DNA of 64,000 bases from contig OX123186.2 in assembly GCA_944739405.2 (NCBI GenBank), positions 92,235,034 to 92,299,033 on the forward strand. Reading direction: 5' to 3'. This document shows positions 43,534 through 55,274 of the stretch, piece by piece (positions within the stretch are counted from its first letter, which is position 1; each line of letters starts with the position of its first letter). The notes under the pieces were generated by a model, which saw nothing but the letters and a program-made list of their open reading frames with translations, was not told the DNA's origin and did not search any database. Made by a program: the position numbers and the translations under genes. Source of the DNA: Euclidia mi (Eukaryota > Arthropoda > Insecta > Lepidoptera > Erebidae).

Positions 43534-44121
43534 CTCAAATGAAGAAATTTTAGATAACCATGCTAATATAACGAAATAAGAAACGAAATAAAATTATAAT
43601 TTAGTTGCTATGTTTATTTGAATTTAATTTTACATCAGTGTTAGGACACTGCGCACTGTGGCATTCATGATTGTCAGAGACTAAAAACTTCAAACCTTAG
43701 ACTATATATATATTCCTTTCTTTATGCTTCTAACGAATATTTCTTAAAATAACTACGGACATATTACATGTAAGTATTGTGGTCTATGTTTAGGATATTT
43801 TACGTTAATCGTTGGACATAATAATCTATATTATGAAATGAAGTCTTTCTTCCTGACTGCCTGTATGAACACGATGAACATAAAAACTACTGAACGGATT
43901 TTTCTTCGGATATCTCCAATAGATTGGTATAGGTGTATACTTACCGTAGGCAAAGTCTAGTTATAAATATAAACTTGAACATGAGCTTTTAGTACCAAAT
44001 GAGCATTGAGAATTTCATAAGTACAGTATTTAAATTACAATAGATTATGGTGAATAAATTTTGGTATGTTTTCAGCTCACTTTTTAAGAACACACAAGGA
44101 TACGACAACGCTTCTCTACAT
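43534..44121. other. Spacer with transposon scrap
   Basis: 43840-43960 (actgcctgtatgaacacgat, aactactgaacggatttttc) resembles the sequence around dispersed TE ends. No exon. Confidence 0.4.
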
Positions 44122-44335
44122 ATAGTTCACCGACAGCCCCTTGGTTGCTTGGTGCACCTCCATTTGACTAGAGGGCCCTGTCCACTTTGCTGACAATAGC
44201 GGTGACTGCCGAGCCGCAACTGTGGTCTACCCAGCCTCGACAAACAAAACGCCGGTACTCTAAACGATTTTAAACTTTCGCGATTAGTATTCTAGCTACA
44301 GCGGGTCTTACTCGTACTCGTACCCGGTACTCTAT
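44122..44335 (-). pseudogene. mod(mdg4): Dead FLYWCH exon P, left copy, split by Penelope fragment
   Basis: Minus strand, acceptor tatacttttag next to 44335. After a few codons a 62-base insertion (44263-44324) intervenes, flanked by the direct repeat cggtactcta. Beyond it the frame reads AFCLSRLGRPQLRLGSHRYC, then W-R-C-T-K, R-G-C-R, stop at about 44127. The right-hand copy is 47397-47595. The finger lacks its last third. Confidence 0.7.
44263..44324 (-). mobile_element. Penelope-like 3'-end fragment
   Basis: gattttaaactttcgcgatt followed by agtat equals the 3' end of the Penelope-like element at 32321-32896 (32322 onward). Flanked by cggtactcta on both sides. Confidence 0.6.
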
Positions 44336-44984
44336 CTAAAAGTATACATGATTATTTTTGTAGTTCATTCTTCAAACTATTAACAAAACACACGGTACGG
44401 ATAGAATTTGATAACGCAATAGACTTCCATGAGTACATTTTTAAATATGATCATAAATTATCTAGCCAAAGACATCCCGCTATCCAAATTTCATATTTCT
44501 AGCTTCATTCGTTTGGGCTCTGCGGTGATATTAGATTAGTTTCCAACCATTTTCGAAACGACGATCAATGTCCCTTTTTAGCCTGTTTTCGAAAGAAAAT
44601 AGCCGACTCAAGTAACTGTACTCATCGAAAAATATATATTGCCTACCTACTGTTCTATTTAAAAAGACGCAGTTAGCAAAGTGGGCGCATACTACAGACG
44701 ATCGCGTTACCCAATAGATTCGTTTTACTAATGACTTTACCAATATATGAACAGTGAAATGAAATAAAAGCTGGATAGAGATATTAAACAATTTTATTTA
44801 CAGTAAGCACAAAGGTTTTGTTACAAAGTGATGATGGAGCTATAACAGCAAACAGAAAACTCGTATGAGCAAACAACAAAATGGTTCATTCATAGTTTTT
44901 GAGATTTAGCACCACACCCTAATACGTAAGGCAACTTTATCTTGTTACCTGCTAATAATATTACACATACATAATTTGATCAGC

Positions 44985-45135
44985 TTGTTCGTCTAGTGGT
45001 ATGTGATCTGACAGCTAGGCGGTCGTGGATTCGGTGCCCATCTAGAACAAATCTTTATTTGATGCGCACTACCATTCGTTCTGTGCCCTAGTTTAATTTA
45101 TCCATAAAACCTATGTATTTAGAAATAAAAATGTG
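44985..45135 (+). repeat. tRNA-like SINE remnant
   Basis: gcttgttcgtctagtggtat (A-box-like) and gtcgtggattcggtgcccat (B-box-like) about 45 bases apart, then an AT-rich body ending gtgtgttcatcagatatctg. Part of it is mirrored at 46240-46300. Confidence 0.5.
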
Positions 45136-45700
45136 TGTTCATCAGATATCTGGTTGATCTAGTACTAATGAATAGTGTGGTGATTTCCGATTAGGTGACG
45201 TGTCAGAACACTGATTCTTAGCTAAATAGTTTGATGAAGTACATAATATTTAATAGGCTTGTGGCCTTAAATGTAATTAGTGCTTGATTCGTTCCTTTAT
45301 TAGATATTTAACCACAATACCTGAATTTTTCTTCAATTTCGATCAGCAACATTACTAATTACGACTTTTTACAAAACCTTTTGAATTTGTCACGAAGTGC
45401 AAAACAAACCGTGAATGAAGTCTGGTCTGGTGAACCCACTTTTATTTTGTTATATTCGATTTGACAGGTACAAAGTTTGACTTTTTAGTTTTATTTACAA
45501 CCAAAACGTCAACAACATCAATGGCGGACGCACTGTGCAACGTAATGCTCTCTGATTGGTGTTCACTGTCACAAGAATAAATATATTATTTTTAGTTTTA
45601 GAAACCTAAAAATAGCGTTAATCTTACCTTTTTATAATAAATAATAAACTTTAGTGACATCTATACATAAAAATGAAACTTTAGATACTACAATCAAACC
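45136..45700. other. Loop of older inverted duplication
   Basis: No recognised coding segment. Sequence between the arms and the piggyBac remnant. Confidence 0.4.
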
Positions 45701-45712
45701 GATTTATTCTTA

Positions 45713-45982
45713 ATGGACACAAGCTTATTACGATGCAAACACTGTATGAAATTGATTGAAACATTTGAGACACATATGTTTATTACATTCGACGCAAATG
45801 GTAAATACTTGTTTGGCTTTCATTCCAGCTCCCCGGCTAGTCATGATAGCTTTATGCGACTGATAGCACAAAGTACAACGTTTTCGATGTGGTCGCTTCT
45901 CAAATGTGTGTATTTTATACATAGCTTCCTTTGGAGCGACAACTTTGATGTTCTGTTGAGCCAATGCTGTAAAATTCAATAA
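45713..45982 (-). pseudogene. piggyBac-type transposase C-terminal remnant
   Basis: The minus-strand frame (45979-45728) ends with a Cys-rich finger: R-K-R-C-T-L-C, then C-V-E-C-N-K-H-M-C-L-K-C-F-N-Q-F-H. This spacing is that of the zinc domain closing piggyBac transposases and piggyBac-derived proteins. The DDD catalytic core is missing. Only about 83 codons remain. Confidence 0.68.
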
Positions 45983-46234
45983 TACAATAAAATTTACGTC
46001 ATAAGCTTCACGATAATTATAAGGATGGGTAACTTCAATGCGGGTTTCCTTGTACTTTTAGACAAGTAATTTACCTTATGTTCTTTCAGACTTACAACTT
46101 ACTTTCTTTCTTGCAGGGGCAGGAAGGGAAGATGAGGACAAAAAAGTAGTCTGAAAGAGTCGGGCAAAGCTACCTATCTTTTTACCTCTATTCCTTTGAT
46201 TGACATCGCAGGGATCATATCATATCATAGAATA

Positions 46235-47560
46235 AAACGGCCTAACTGTCAGATCACAAACCACTAGATGAACAAGCTGGTCAAATTGTGTATTTGTAAT
46301 ATTATTAGCTGGTAACAAGATAAAGTTTGCCGTGTGGTTGACGACATAGAATACAAGTGTCACCACCCCCTATCTTCCCGTTGGTGTCGTAAGAGGCGAC
46401 TAAGGGATAACACGATGCAAATACCATCGTTGCGTAGAGACGGAAAACTCGACATCAAACCCTATACGACTGCCTCGTTGGTCTGGGTTGGTCGGGTTGG
46501 TTGGCATAAATGTGCGCGTGGGATCGGGAGGTGCCGGGTTCGATTCCTGGGTCGGACAGTGTTATTGTGTTTTTCTGTCACGAAATTCTCAGTAGCAGCA
46601 CGGAGTCTGGAAATGTGCTCGGTACGGCAATAGGTTCGCCCCTTATTACGTGGGACTAAAGTATATCTGGCGAAAAGTGGGTGTAGAAATACACCTCTGC
46701 CTACCCCTTTGGGGATAAAAGGCGTGATGATATGTATGTATGTATGTGTAACAAGATAAAGTTGCCTTACATATAAGGGTGTGGTGCTAAATCTCAAAAA
46801 CTATGAATGGACCATTTTGTTGTTAGCTCATACGAGATACGAGTTTTCTGTTCGCTGTTATGGCTCCATCATCACTTTGTAACCAAACCTTTGTGGTTAG
46901 TGTAAATAAAATTGTTTAATATCTCTATCCAGCTTTTAGTTCATTTCACTGTTCATATATTGGTAAAGTCATTAGTAAAACGAATCTATTAGGTAACGCG
47001 ATCGTATGTAGTATACGACCACTTGGCGGACTGTATCTTTTTAAATAGAACAGTACACAATATATATTTATTGAACACTAATGTAAAGGTGAATACACTA
47101 CGTCTACTGGAGTCGGCTATTATTTTCGAAAACAGGCTAAAAAGGGACATTAATCGTCGTTTCGTAAATGCCTGGAAAATAGTCTAATATCACCTCAGAA
47201 CCCGAACGAATGAAGCTAGAAACATGAAAGGACAGCGGGACTTTTTTGGCTAGTTTTATAATTTATTATCATATTTAAAAATGTACTCATGGGAGTGTTT
47301 TGCGTTATCAAATTCAATTTGTACCCTGTGTTTTGAAGAATAAAATATATAAAAGTTTGAAGAATTAACTACAAAAATAATCATGTATACTTTTAGATAG
47401 AGTATCGGCGTTTTGTTCGTCGAGGCTGGGTAGACCTCAGATGCGACTCGGCAGTCACCGCTATTGTCAGCATGGTGGACAGGGTCCTCTAGTCAAGTGG
47501 AGATGCACCAAGCAACCAAGGGGTTGTCGGGCCAAAGTTTAGTTAGGCCATTAACGGTAC
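46235..47560 (+). repeat. Right arm of older inverted duplication
   Basis: Complement of 44100-45050, interrupted by a family-B SINE (46362-46747). The string taacaagataaagtt occurs on both sides of the SINE. Confidence 0.72.
46362..46747 (+). repeat. tRNA-headed SINE family B, second copy
   Basis: Matches 8911-9280 nearly throughout, from ccccctatcttcccgttggt via ggttcgattcctgggtcgga to ctctgcctacccctttgggg and (TATG)n. A target duplication taacaagataaagtt flanks it. Confidence 0.75.
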
Positions 47561-47595
47561 CATCATACGTCAGATAGATTGTACATAACCATTAG
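47397..47595 (+). pseudogene. mod(mdg4): Dead FLYWCH exon P, right copy
   Basis: Acceptor tatacttttag ends at 47396 in the array's phase. RVSAFCSSRLGRPQMRLGSH, R-Y-C-Q, W-R-C-T-K, R-G-C-R-A, then TAG at 47540-47542. The rest is present in other frames: INGTIIRQ and H-N-H-stop at 47584-47595. So the exon once had full length and was lost by a stop and small indels. Confidence 0.75.
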
Positions 47596-47954
47596 GTTGC
47601 ACATTTTGATATTTTAAGCCTAGGTCCCAAGGTGTATGGTTTTGCGAATGGATTATGGACGCATGCGGCATCTTTAAAGTAACGGGACTTGCAGTATAAA
47701 AGCTTCGTTTTCTTCAAAGGTGCTAGTGCCACCAACCGTGGAAAGCCGGCCTAACGAATTTATGAGATTTAACCCATTCTCTGGCCTATGAACCACTTAT
47801 GTTTCATAATAATTTATTTTTCTATTGTGTCTTTTCTTGAATGAAATTCTCTAGATATACCTATACCACAGAATAATTTAATACTTACGTACCTATACTC
47901 TTGTTGAAGGGAATGTGTTAAATCTATGTGAAAACATTGTGCAAAGTAAGCTCA
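47596..47954. other. Spacer
   Basis: No coding segment or known repeat recognised. Confidence 0.4.
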
Positions 47955-48713
47955 GGCCCAATTCTCGTAAATAAATTTGTTCAAAATGCAGTTTCGATCT
48001 AATGTCAGTGTCATACTTAAGTCACAAATGGTATTCTCCTAAATTAACTGATATTTGAATGATATCGCGACTAGATCGTAAATTGAACAATGTGTCAAAA
48101 TATGTGTCAAACACGAACTATATAAGTCAAATTAGACGATACTGTCATTATGTTAGCAGAATACCAATAGGGTATTTTACCCCATGTGAAAAAAAATATA
48201 AAAACGTATATTTAAGATAGTATTACCGGAAAACATATGGAAAATATTAGTAACAGCTCATAAAATGAATAAATAGAATTTTAAAACCATTTCAAAGAAT
48301 TCCGTTTTAGTATCTGTGATTTAATCACGCAAAACGGCAGCCGCCATGACGAATGTCATTAACGTCAAGTGACGTCATAAACTTAGTAGAATTTTAAACA
48401 ACTAAACCACGTGACTGTCAAAAATGCAAGCATTGTACGTTGTTTACTAATATGTTGCGTAAGCAAGATGGCTTCCAACGTTTTTGTCTGATAAACCGCG
48501 AACATTTAAAATGTAAATTTAAAAGTTGTTTAAAAACTACTTATCAACTGAATATATTTTATGTAATTTTTCTACTACTTTCTTAAAGTCATAGGATCAT
48601 CTTGAGACACTTTTTAAAAAATGGTGTAATACCCTATTGTGAGTAAATTCAAAATATAATCTCATTTCGTTCAAAATATAGTTTCGATGTCAGATAAAAT
48701 ACGAGAATTGGCC
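47955..48713. mobile_element. MITE-like TIR element, 0.76 kb
   Basis: Left end ggcccaattctcgtaaataa and right end tacgagaattggcc form an inverted repeat of about 14 bases, with a further looser match around gtttcgat. The pentanucleotide-rich interior includes a pair aatagggtatttta / taataccctatt. No coding sequence. Confidence 0.6.
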
Positions 48714-49224
48714 TTCTGGAGTATGAAACAGTCTGTCACATTTGAACAGATCTAACAAGGAGACGATTTGTCCTAACGTAGCTACTTAGAATTAAGTTGT
48801 GTGCATATATAATGACTTTACCAATGTATTGTAACTATGGCCTGCGGGTCTGAATTGATATAATGGATGTGTGATTATGTCGTGATAATTATAGTATTAC
48901 TATTTTAAATAAGAAAAAGGTATTGTTTACACTTGATGTTATATTATGAACTATGACGCTGATGTCTGAAGAGTTTATTAATTATGCCCGAAATATGATG
49001 TCCGAAACATGTTGTGATGTAAATTCTTAAAGAGAAATAAATACGTAGGTACAAAAAACTTCAATTGAAACTAGTTTCTAAATCTCATCATAATAGCACT
49101 TAAAATAATTATGAACAATTTTTGTAGACACTGTATTAAATTTATATTATTTATACAGTGTATACCATTTCTTGTACTAAATAAACGTAGCAATATTGCT
49201 GATATACCTACAGCAATATGGTAT
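48714..49224. other. Spacer
   Basis: AT-rich, with a hairpin-like pair (tgtagacactgta / tatttatacagtgtata) at about 49126-49164. No coding segment. Confidence 0.4.
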
Positions 49225-49345
49225 ATTGAGTGCCCCCTACGGTGCCCAAGGAACATACATGCCAAATTTCAGCTTCCTGCGCCCAATATCGGCTGTAGCG
49301 TGTCTGTCAGTCAGTCAGTAACGCAAGGATTTTATATATTAAGAT
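49225..49345 (+). repeat. Helitron-like repeat, partial
   Basis: gaacatacatgccaaatttc, gtctgtcagtcagtcagtaa, tatatattaag as in 2435-2640, but the first third is missing. Confidence 0.5.
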
Positions 49346-49453
49346 AATATTATATTAAGTGTAATAATTTATTTTGTCGTTTATAAGTAATTCTTACTTT
49401 CATAGAGACATTGTCATGTAGCATGTATACACAGACACAGAAACAGGTGTCCG

Positions 49454-50300
49454 ATTATTTGACAAAAAACAAATGAAAAATTTTCATTTGACAAATAACA
49501 TTTGACAAAATTATACTTGATAAATTTATTATTTTACAAACTATTGTTTAATAAACTACTCATTAGACAATTTATTTACTATAAAAAAGTTATTGTGCTA
49601 ATACATTAATTTACAAATTGATTATTTTTTTAAACATGTTATTTGGCAAAACAACGTAAAGCATAAATAACATTTGACAAAATGCCTTGCTTGGTAAATA
49701 TTTTACTAACCAAAATCTACGTTAATACAACAATCTTTGTGTAGGGTCAACTGAAACAATGGCTGGTTAGGTTAGGTTAGAACTGCGACCACAACGCACG
49801 AGCCGAGCGAGCAAAGCGAGCGTGCCGCGGCAGCGGCCGGCGAGTGCCAGAACCGAATTCTACTTATTTCGCTTAATTCAGGCAGTGTGTATTTTTTTTA
49901 AAAGACTTAAGTTTCTATGGAATTACTATTAATACAAAATTATTACTTGCCTATAAATAATCTGTCCAAGATGAAAATTGCAACCATGCAATTGAATATT
50001 TTCAAAATTTCGCGTAAGTATTGGTTAGAAATTAGTTATTTTTAAAAACTAATATTTTATCTTCTAACTTTTTGTACAATCAATAATTTGGCATACGAAT
50101 TATTTAGTCAAATGATTATTTTTAAAATAATTATTTAACATTTTAATTATTTTCTAAGTAAAACATTTGCGAAACCTGTATTATGTCAAATGATTGTTTT
50201 TTAAGTAATATGTTTACGAAATGAAAGTTTGTCAAATGATTAGTTTTTCAAACGTTGTTTGTAAAATGATCTTTTGTCATACGTTTTTTGTCAAACAATA
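49454..50300. mobile_element. Inverted-repeat element with TTTGACAAA motifs
   Basis: Left attatttgacaaaaaac and right gttttttgtcaaacaat are complementary. Inside, tttgacaaa-like words recur in one orientation in the left half and in the opposite orientation (tcaaatgatta) in the right half. A GC-rich core (49795-49860, agccgagcgagcaaagcgag) separates them. No coding sequence; foldback type. Confidence 0.6.
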
Positions 50301-50871
50301 GTAAACCACAGAAACAATTATGGCAAAACATTTGCGCATGTTTTCTCAACTGCATATTGTCAGTACTCTAACAGATAAGTTACGTTAATCGTCTACTCTC
50401 CGAAACACTCCCTGAAGCATTCACAGAAACTGTACATACACGAATAACTGTACATCAACGAACGTGCAAAATGGTATGTTAAAGAATGCAACCAAGATGT
50501 CACGTATACATATTTATCATCGTCCCGGTTGCTTCCAAGACGCCTCGGAGTTGGATCTTATGAGGTACTGATGTAATCTACTGTTCATTAATTTGACATG
50601 ATCAGTTTATACGGCGTACACCAACATACTGTATAAAGGTATTTGTGGTTGGTATTTCTGATATAGACAACGGTATTTCCATGCTAGACGGAGGTAGCGC
50701 TATCGGTCCTGGTTTTTGGCTCAGGAAAAAAATCGTAAGGCTACGTGGCGTCGGAGGCCTTCGGGCGGCCTATACCTAAGCCTCACCAGCAAAGTTGGCC
50801 AAAGGCTTACACAAAACGAAGAAGGAACCTTAATAGTAAGGACGTAATCGAAAGTTACTTTATTAGTCCGG
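50301..50871. other. Spacer
   Basis: A GC-richer patch at 50690-50790. No recognised domain or exon. Confidence 0.4.
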
Positions 50872-52677
50872 TCAATTTAGACATCCGAGGTTACAAAAAT
50901 TCCCACTTGGCTGAATATTGGTAGGATTGTTCAATACACTATTATAAAGGAAATGTGAAAAGTCCTCATCGATCCGTCACGTGCAAAAAAATTTACTCGG
51001 GGTCAAAGGTCACAAAAACGGGTTTTTCGCGATTTTCAACAAAATGGTAAGTTTTATTATAAAATTAGCTCAGATAAAAATTGTAGATCAGATAATTATC
51101 TATAAAAATGTCTCAATACTTTTTTTCCTAAGAGCCACCGTTTTTGAGATATAATGATTCAAAAAGTTGAAAGAGTTGTAATCGTCATACAAACGGCATC
51201 GGCACACGTTTCCACGCCACCTTTGAGGTAGTGTACTTAGCGCGTTTTTTTTAATGTGGTTTCCCCAGTAGGCCTATTCCACTGATCTTTTATGATTCTG
51301 TTTAATTTGAAACTATTGAATAACTGTAGATATTGACAAGAGTTGAAAATGATGAAAGGGGTGTCAATTAAAAAAAAAAAGAAAATTTATCCATCTGAAT
51401 CTAAATTATCATTAACTTCTGCTTTCGCTTGTTCTTGTTCTTCTCTTTCTTCTTCTTCTTCTTCTTGTTTATCTTCTTCATTCTGGGTGTTAATAAAGTG
51501 TCCCAATAATGACACATCGCATGTCTCTTCGTCAACATCAAAGGAATCTTCAATTGTTGGCAATTTAACATTGAAGCATGATCGGTCTTGACAGTTTGTA
51601 CATGCTACAGAACAAAACAGTCCAACTGTTTTGCAACCACATTTAGCACTACATCCCTTTTTACAGTTGCAAAAATGGTGTTTAGTAGTTTTTCTGGTGC
51701 AGGTGGAAGTAAAGTTTGAACTGGCTCTAATGGATTGTCGACCAACTTCCAACCCCAATCTTTTGGGTCTAACTGATTACCACACTTGAACTTAGTAATA
51801 TACCCGAAAAAGATGTTGATGAGCAGCTGAGGTTGGAGGAAGACATGCTAACTGCACTTGTTTTTTATTTCGAGTATTTTTAACGAAACATGCATATCTG
51901 AACTTATCTAAGCACGTAATTTTTTTAGGAGCTCCATACATAGCGAGAAGAAAGCGAATTCCATTGGTGATAACTAATTGTGGAGTTGAATTACTCTTTT
52001 TAGAAACTTCAGCACACTGAACTAAATTTTGTTTTTAAAACATTTTAAAAACAGTTGTTTTACCTCTCCTGAAAAATGCAGATGTTGAATCACAAATAGT
52101 TATTGCATATAAAAATAGTGGATGATTTTGACACTTTGCAAAAGTCGATAAACTGTTTGATGAATATATTACAGATTTTTGTTGAGCTTTTCCAGGTTTT
52201 AAGAAAAAAATAGTTTTTTCGATTGCAGTTCAAGCGGTGAGTAACACGAGTAAGTGAGTCACACTGACCGATAGAACGATATTTTTGTTTGTATTACGGC
52301 TTCAGTGATGTATATACGTGGTGTACTTATACATACATATTATGACGATTACAACTCTTTCAACTTTTTGAATCGTTATATCTCAAAAACGGTGGCTCTT
52401 AGGAAAAAAGTATTTAGACATTTTTATAGATAATTATCTGATCTACAATTTTTGTCTGAGCTAATTTTATGATAAAACTTACCATTTTGCTGAAAATCAC
52501 GAAACACGCGTTTTTGTGACCTTTGACCCCGAGTAAATTTTTTTGCACGTGCCGGATCGATGAGGACTTTTCACATTTCCTTTATAATAGTGTATTGAAC
52601 AATCCTACCAATATTCAGCCAAGTGGGAATTTTTGTAACCTCACCCCTATTTTTTAGTCTAATTTGACCGGACTAAT
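50872..52677 (-). mobile_element. 1.8 kb DNA transposon with about 350-base inverted repeats
   Basis: attagtccggtcaa at the left end and ttgaccggactaat at the right; the match extends over some 350 bases on each side (shared gtcaaaggtcacaaaaacg, gagccaccgtttttgagata) with few mismatches. The interior carries one minus-strand coding remnant (51387-51758). Ends 89 bases before the next FLYWCH exon. Confidence 0.8.
51387..51758 (-). pseudogene. Cys-rich acidic C-terminal remnant in transposon
   Basis: About 123 codons. Residues 28-62 are Cys-rich (C-N-C-K-K-G-C-S-A-K-C-G-C-K, then F-C-S-V-A-C-T-N-C and R-S-C-F-N); residues 66-123 are very acidic (EEDKQEEEEEE). The Cys pattern recalls CXC/tesmin-type zinc segments found at the end of transposon proteins of insects. 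No catalytic core is left. Specific family not recognised. Confidence 0.55.
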
Positions 52678-52766
52678 ATATACAATAGCTGAAAACTACT
52701 ATCAAGTTAAGAAGTAGGTATTACTTCTCAAACATATACGTATATTCGCTGTGTCTAAATATAAAG

Positions 52767-52969
52767 CAATTTCAAAATTCTATTTACAAAATTGTACCTT
52801 TACCAAAGGAAACCCCGTTCTAGTGGTGTCAGGTTATCGTTTCAAACTTATGAAGACTAATGGTAATAAGAAACGATGGATTTGTATCAAGACTAGGGAA
52901 CGTTGTAACTCTTTTGTTGTAACCGAGGATGAAAATATTATCAAAATGCACGTTTGTCACACACATTGA
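52767..52969 (+). CDS. mod(mdg4): FLYWCH alternative 3' exon Q
   Basis: FTKGNPVLVVSGYRFKLMKT, then W-I-C-I-K, R-C-N-S, DENIIK, V-C-H-T-H, TGA at 52967-52969. All ligands present; S-R-x-G-x-P is T-K-G-N-P. The acceptor is uncertain: the only AG in the array's phase upstream (52765-52766) has a purine-rich run instead of pyrimidines. A transposon ends only 89 bases upstream, which may have removed the original branch point and tract. Confidence 0.75.
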
Positions 52970-53419
52970 TTCAAGAATTTGTTCTAAAAATACTGTTGTC
53001 AAGTTTAAGATTCTATTCCGATCGAATCAATTATTGTGGTTGTAATTGTGGAGATTTAGAATCGTTGACTGAATGTTATAATAAGTTTGAAAAGAAGCAA
53101 TAATGTTGCGATTGTTAAATGACTTCAAATTCTATATTATTCAAATGTAAAGTTTGTGTGTTAGCAATTGTATAATTGCCGTGCATATAGCAATGTGTCT
53201 CCATTGCTTTCGGTGCAAGTAGTTATGTCTAGTAAGTAATACTTACTGTAAGAGTGTTGTGAAAATGTGATTTGTTGTACTAAATAAATTTATTTTATTG
53301 CTTTAATTGGTTATGTCTTATATTTATATAAGCTAGTTTAGGAAGAGTCTTACTATATTTTTTAGTGTTGTATGCTTTTTAAAGATTTTTATATTGACTT
53401 GTGAACGTTTTATTTTCAG
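52970..53419. other. Spacer between exons Q and R
   Basis: AATAAA at 53284 is the likely poly(A) region of exon Q. Otherwise nothing recognised. Confidence 0.4.
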
Positions 53420-53619
53420 GTACACGTCCCATAACATACGGCATGACTAGGTTCGGTAATCCGATCATCTCTTGGGGCAATTATCGGTTCGTTAAGAAGT
53501 TGTCTCGTCGATTGAAAACATGGTGGGAGTGCACGGCGAGGAAATCTAGAGGCTGTCGATGTGTCGCTGTCACTGTCAACGATCGACTGATGAAGCTGAA
53601 TGGAAAGCACAATCATTAG
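53420..53619 (+). CDS. mod(mdg4): FLYWCH alternative 3' exon R
   Basis: Acceptor gttttattttcag ends at 53419, GT completes the codon. TRPITYGMTRFGNPIISWGN, Y-R-F-V-K-K, W-W-E-C-T, R-G-C-R-C, VNDRLMK, H-N-H and TAG at 53617-53619. The motif is W-E-C with Thr instead of V-K, and C-R-C instead of C-R-A. Intact. Confidence 0.85.
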
Positions 53620-54439
53620 GGCTGTTTCAAATTACCGTTTTATACGCGCGTATAAGGTCGTTTTTGGAAGCGCATGTAAGCGCGTTTAGGCGCGGTATTT
53701 GGCACACGCGCAACTCGTACGAGCGTTGACGCGCTTCTAAGCTAATTACTTATATGACCAGTTTTCTTGGTCCCTAATTTCTTCTTCTTGCAAGTGACGG
53801 AGTCGTGAAGTAATAAATAATTGGTATCTAAAGATGTTTTATATGCGTGCTTGTATTTCGTGGAAAATGTGCGCACTGTGGGTTTCATGATGATGACTTG
53901 CAAATGCTGTACTTTGGTAAATTAAATGTTGAATGGTTTGTTAAATGTTATTATGATTTTAATAATACCTGTTTCGTGTTGTTGTAGCCACTGTAGATGT
54001 TTTTATTTTGACAATAATCTCCTTTGTCTTCAAAGTATCTTTGTCTCCGAATAAGTTTCCATATTTTTATTTTTTATCATGTAGTGGTTTAACTGAATAA
54101 TGAGCTGTGCAGTTACAATTATGTCATTCAATTAGTATGGGACTGCTTAGATATTGTGAGTCAGGTAATACTTCTGTTTCGTACATCTCATATAGTACTT
54201 GAACTGTTCGTAAAATGATTACAGATTTTATCAAACGTCTTAGGTCCTTTAAATCCAACGTCAATGGTTTATTCTTTATCTGGATGCATGTTAGTTTTAA
54301 GTTGGGACAGGCTATGGAAGTATTTTGCAGCTATGCAAATTTATTTCTGTCGCCAGAAGTATTCTTGTGGTCGATACACATTACATCTATTAGTAGTTTT
54401 GTACCTAATATTATAGATATATAGATGAGTGACTAATCT
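53620..54439. other. Spacer
   Basis: Short stretch of GCG-rich words (53640-53740: tacgcgcgtataag, gcgcatgtaagcgcg). No coding segment supported; the frame at 54215-54424 has no domain. Confidence 0.4.
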
Positions 54440-54645
54440 TAATATATAAAATCCTTGCGTTACTGACTGACTGACAGACACGCTACAGCCGAAACTATTG
54501 GGCGCAGGAAGCTGAAATTTGGCATGTATGTTCCTTGGGGACCGTAGGGGTGCACTAAGCAGGGATTTCCCGAAATTCCCACGGGATCGGGCAAAACGGG
54601 AAATTCTAAAATACGTGCGTGCGAAGCCGCTGGCGTCGACTAGTG
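54440..54645 (-). repeat. Helitron-like repeat, reverse copy
   Basis: Reverse of 2435-2640, complete: ttactgactgactgacagac at its right-hand end and gccgctggcgtcgactagtg at its other end. This copy is intact at the CTAGT end. Confidence 0.6.
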
Positions 54646-55274
54646 TAAAATAATATCATAGATAAAAAAACTATAATTAAAAAGTTTACTCGCAGTTAAG
54701 TTAAACATTTATATTTAGAAATACAAAAGAAATAAAAAAATCACATTCAAAACATTGAATGTGATTTTTTATTTCGATAGGTATTATTTTTGTAAGTTAT
54801 GATTGTAATTTGTTAAACAAAGTGTATATTTTGGACAAGAAAAGTTTAAAGAATATTTATACACTCTGTAAAATTTAAGATGTATATCCGTAATTAAAAG
54901 AATTTCATTTGTACAATATCGTTTATCTTAGTTATTTACCGTATTATGACAAAATCCTTACTTATTCATTTTCTTCTGAATGAAATTCAGTTACAGTAAC
55001 ATTTTAATTTGCAATTCGTAGGAAATTATTACCAAGGTTAGCTGTCTGCTACGGTATTAAATAATCATAAAACAGTACTCGAAGCAGAGCTAACAGGTGA
55101 TTAATTTCTGGAATTTACAGATTTAAGTTTCGTCTCATTTTATTGTAACTGTAAACGGTGGCTTTTGCATGACTTAAAATGATACAGTATTTCTTATATC
55201 TTAGTAATAGATAACAATCAGGTTTACAGAACTAGGTAACTAACTAGTAACTAACTAGGTAATTGTTTTTTCAG
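54646..55274. other. Spacer
   Basis: Hairpin at 54742-54771 (aatcacattcaa / ttgaatgtgatt). No coding segment before the acceptor at 55274. Confidence 0.45.

Larger units (their letters stand above)
44100..45050 (-). repeat. Left arm of older inverted duplication
   Basis: Its reverse complement is at 46235-47560: for example gtaacaagataaagttgcct and tagttcatttcactgttcat. Identity is clearly lower than in the big palindrome. Holds the dead exon at 44122-44335 and a SINE near its inner edge. Confidence 0.75.

Noticed and set aside
45713..45982. Plus-strand frame of 89 codons
   Set aside because: Opposite strand of the piggyBac remnant, whose Cys spacing identifies the real coding strand.
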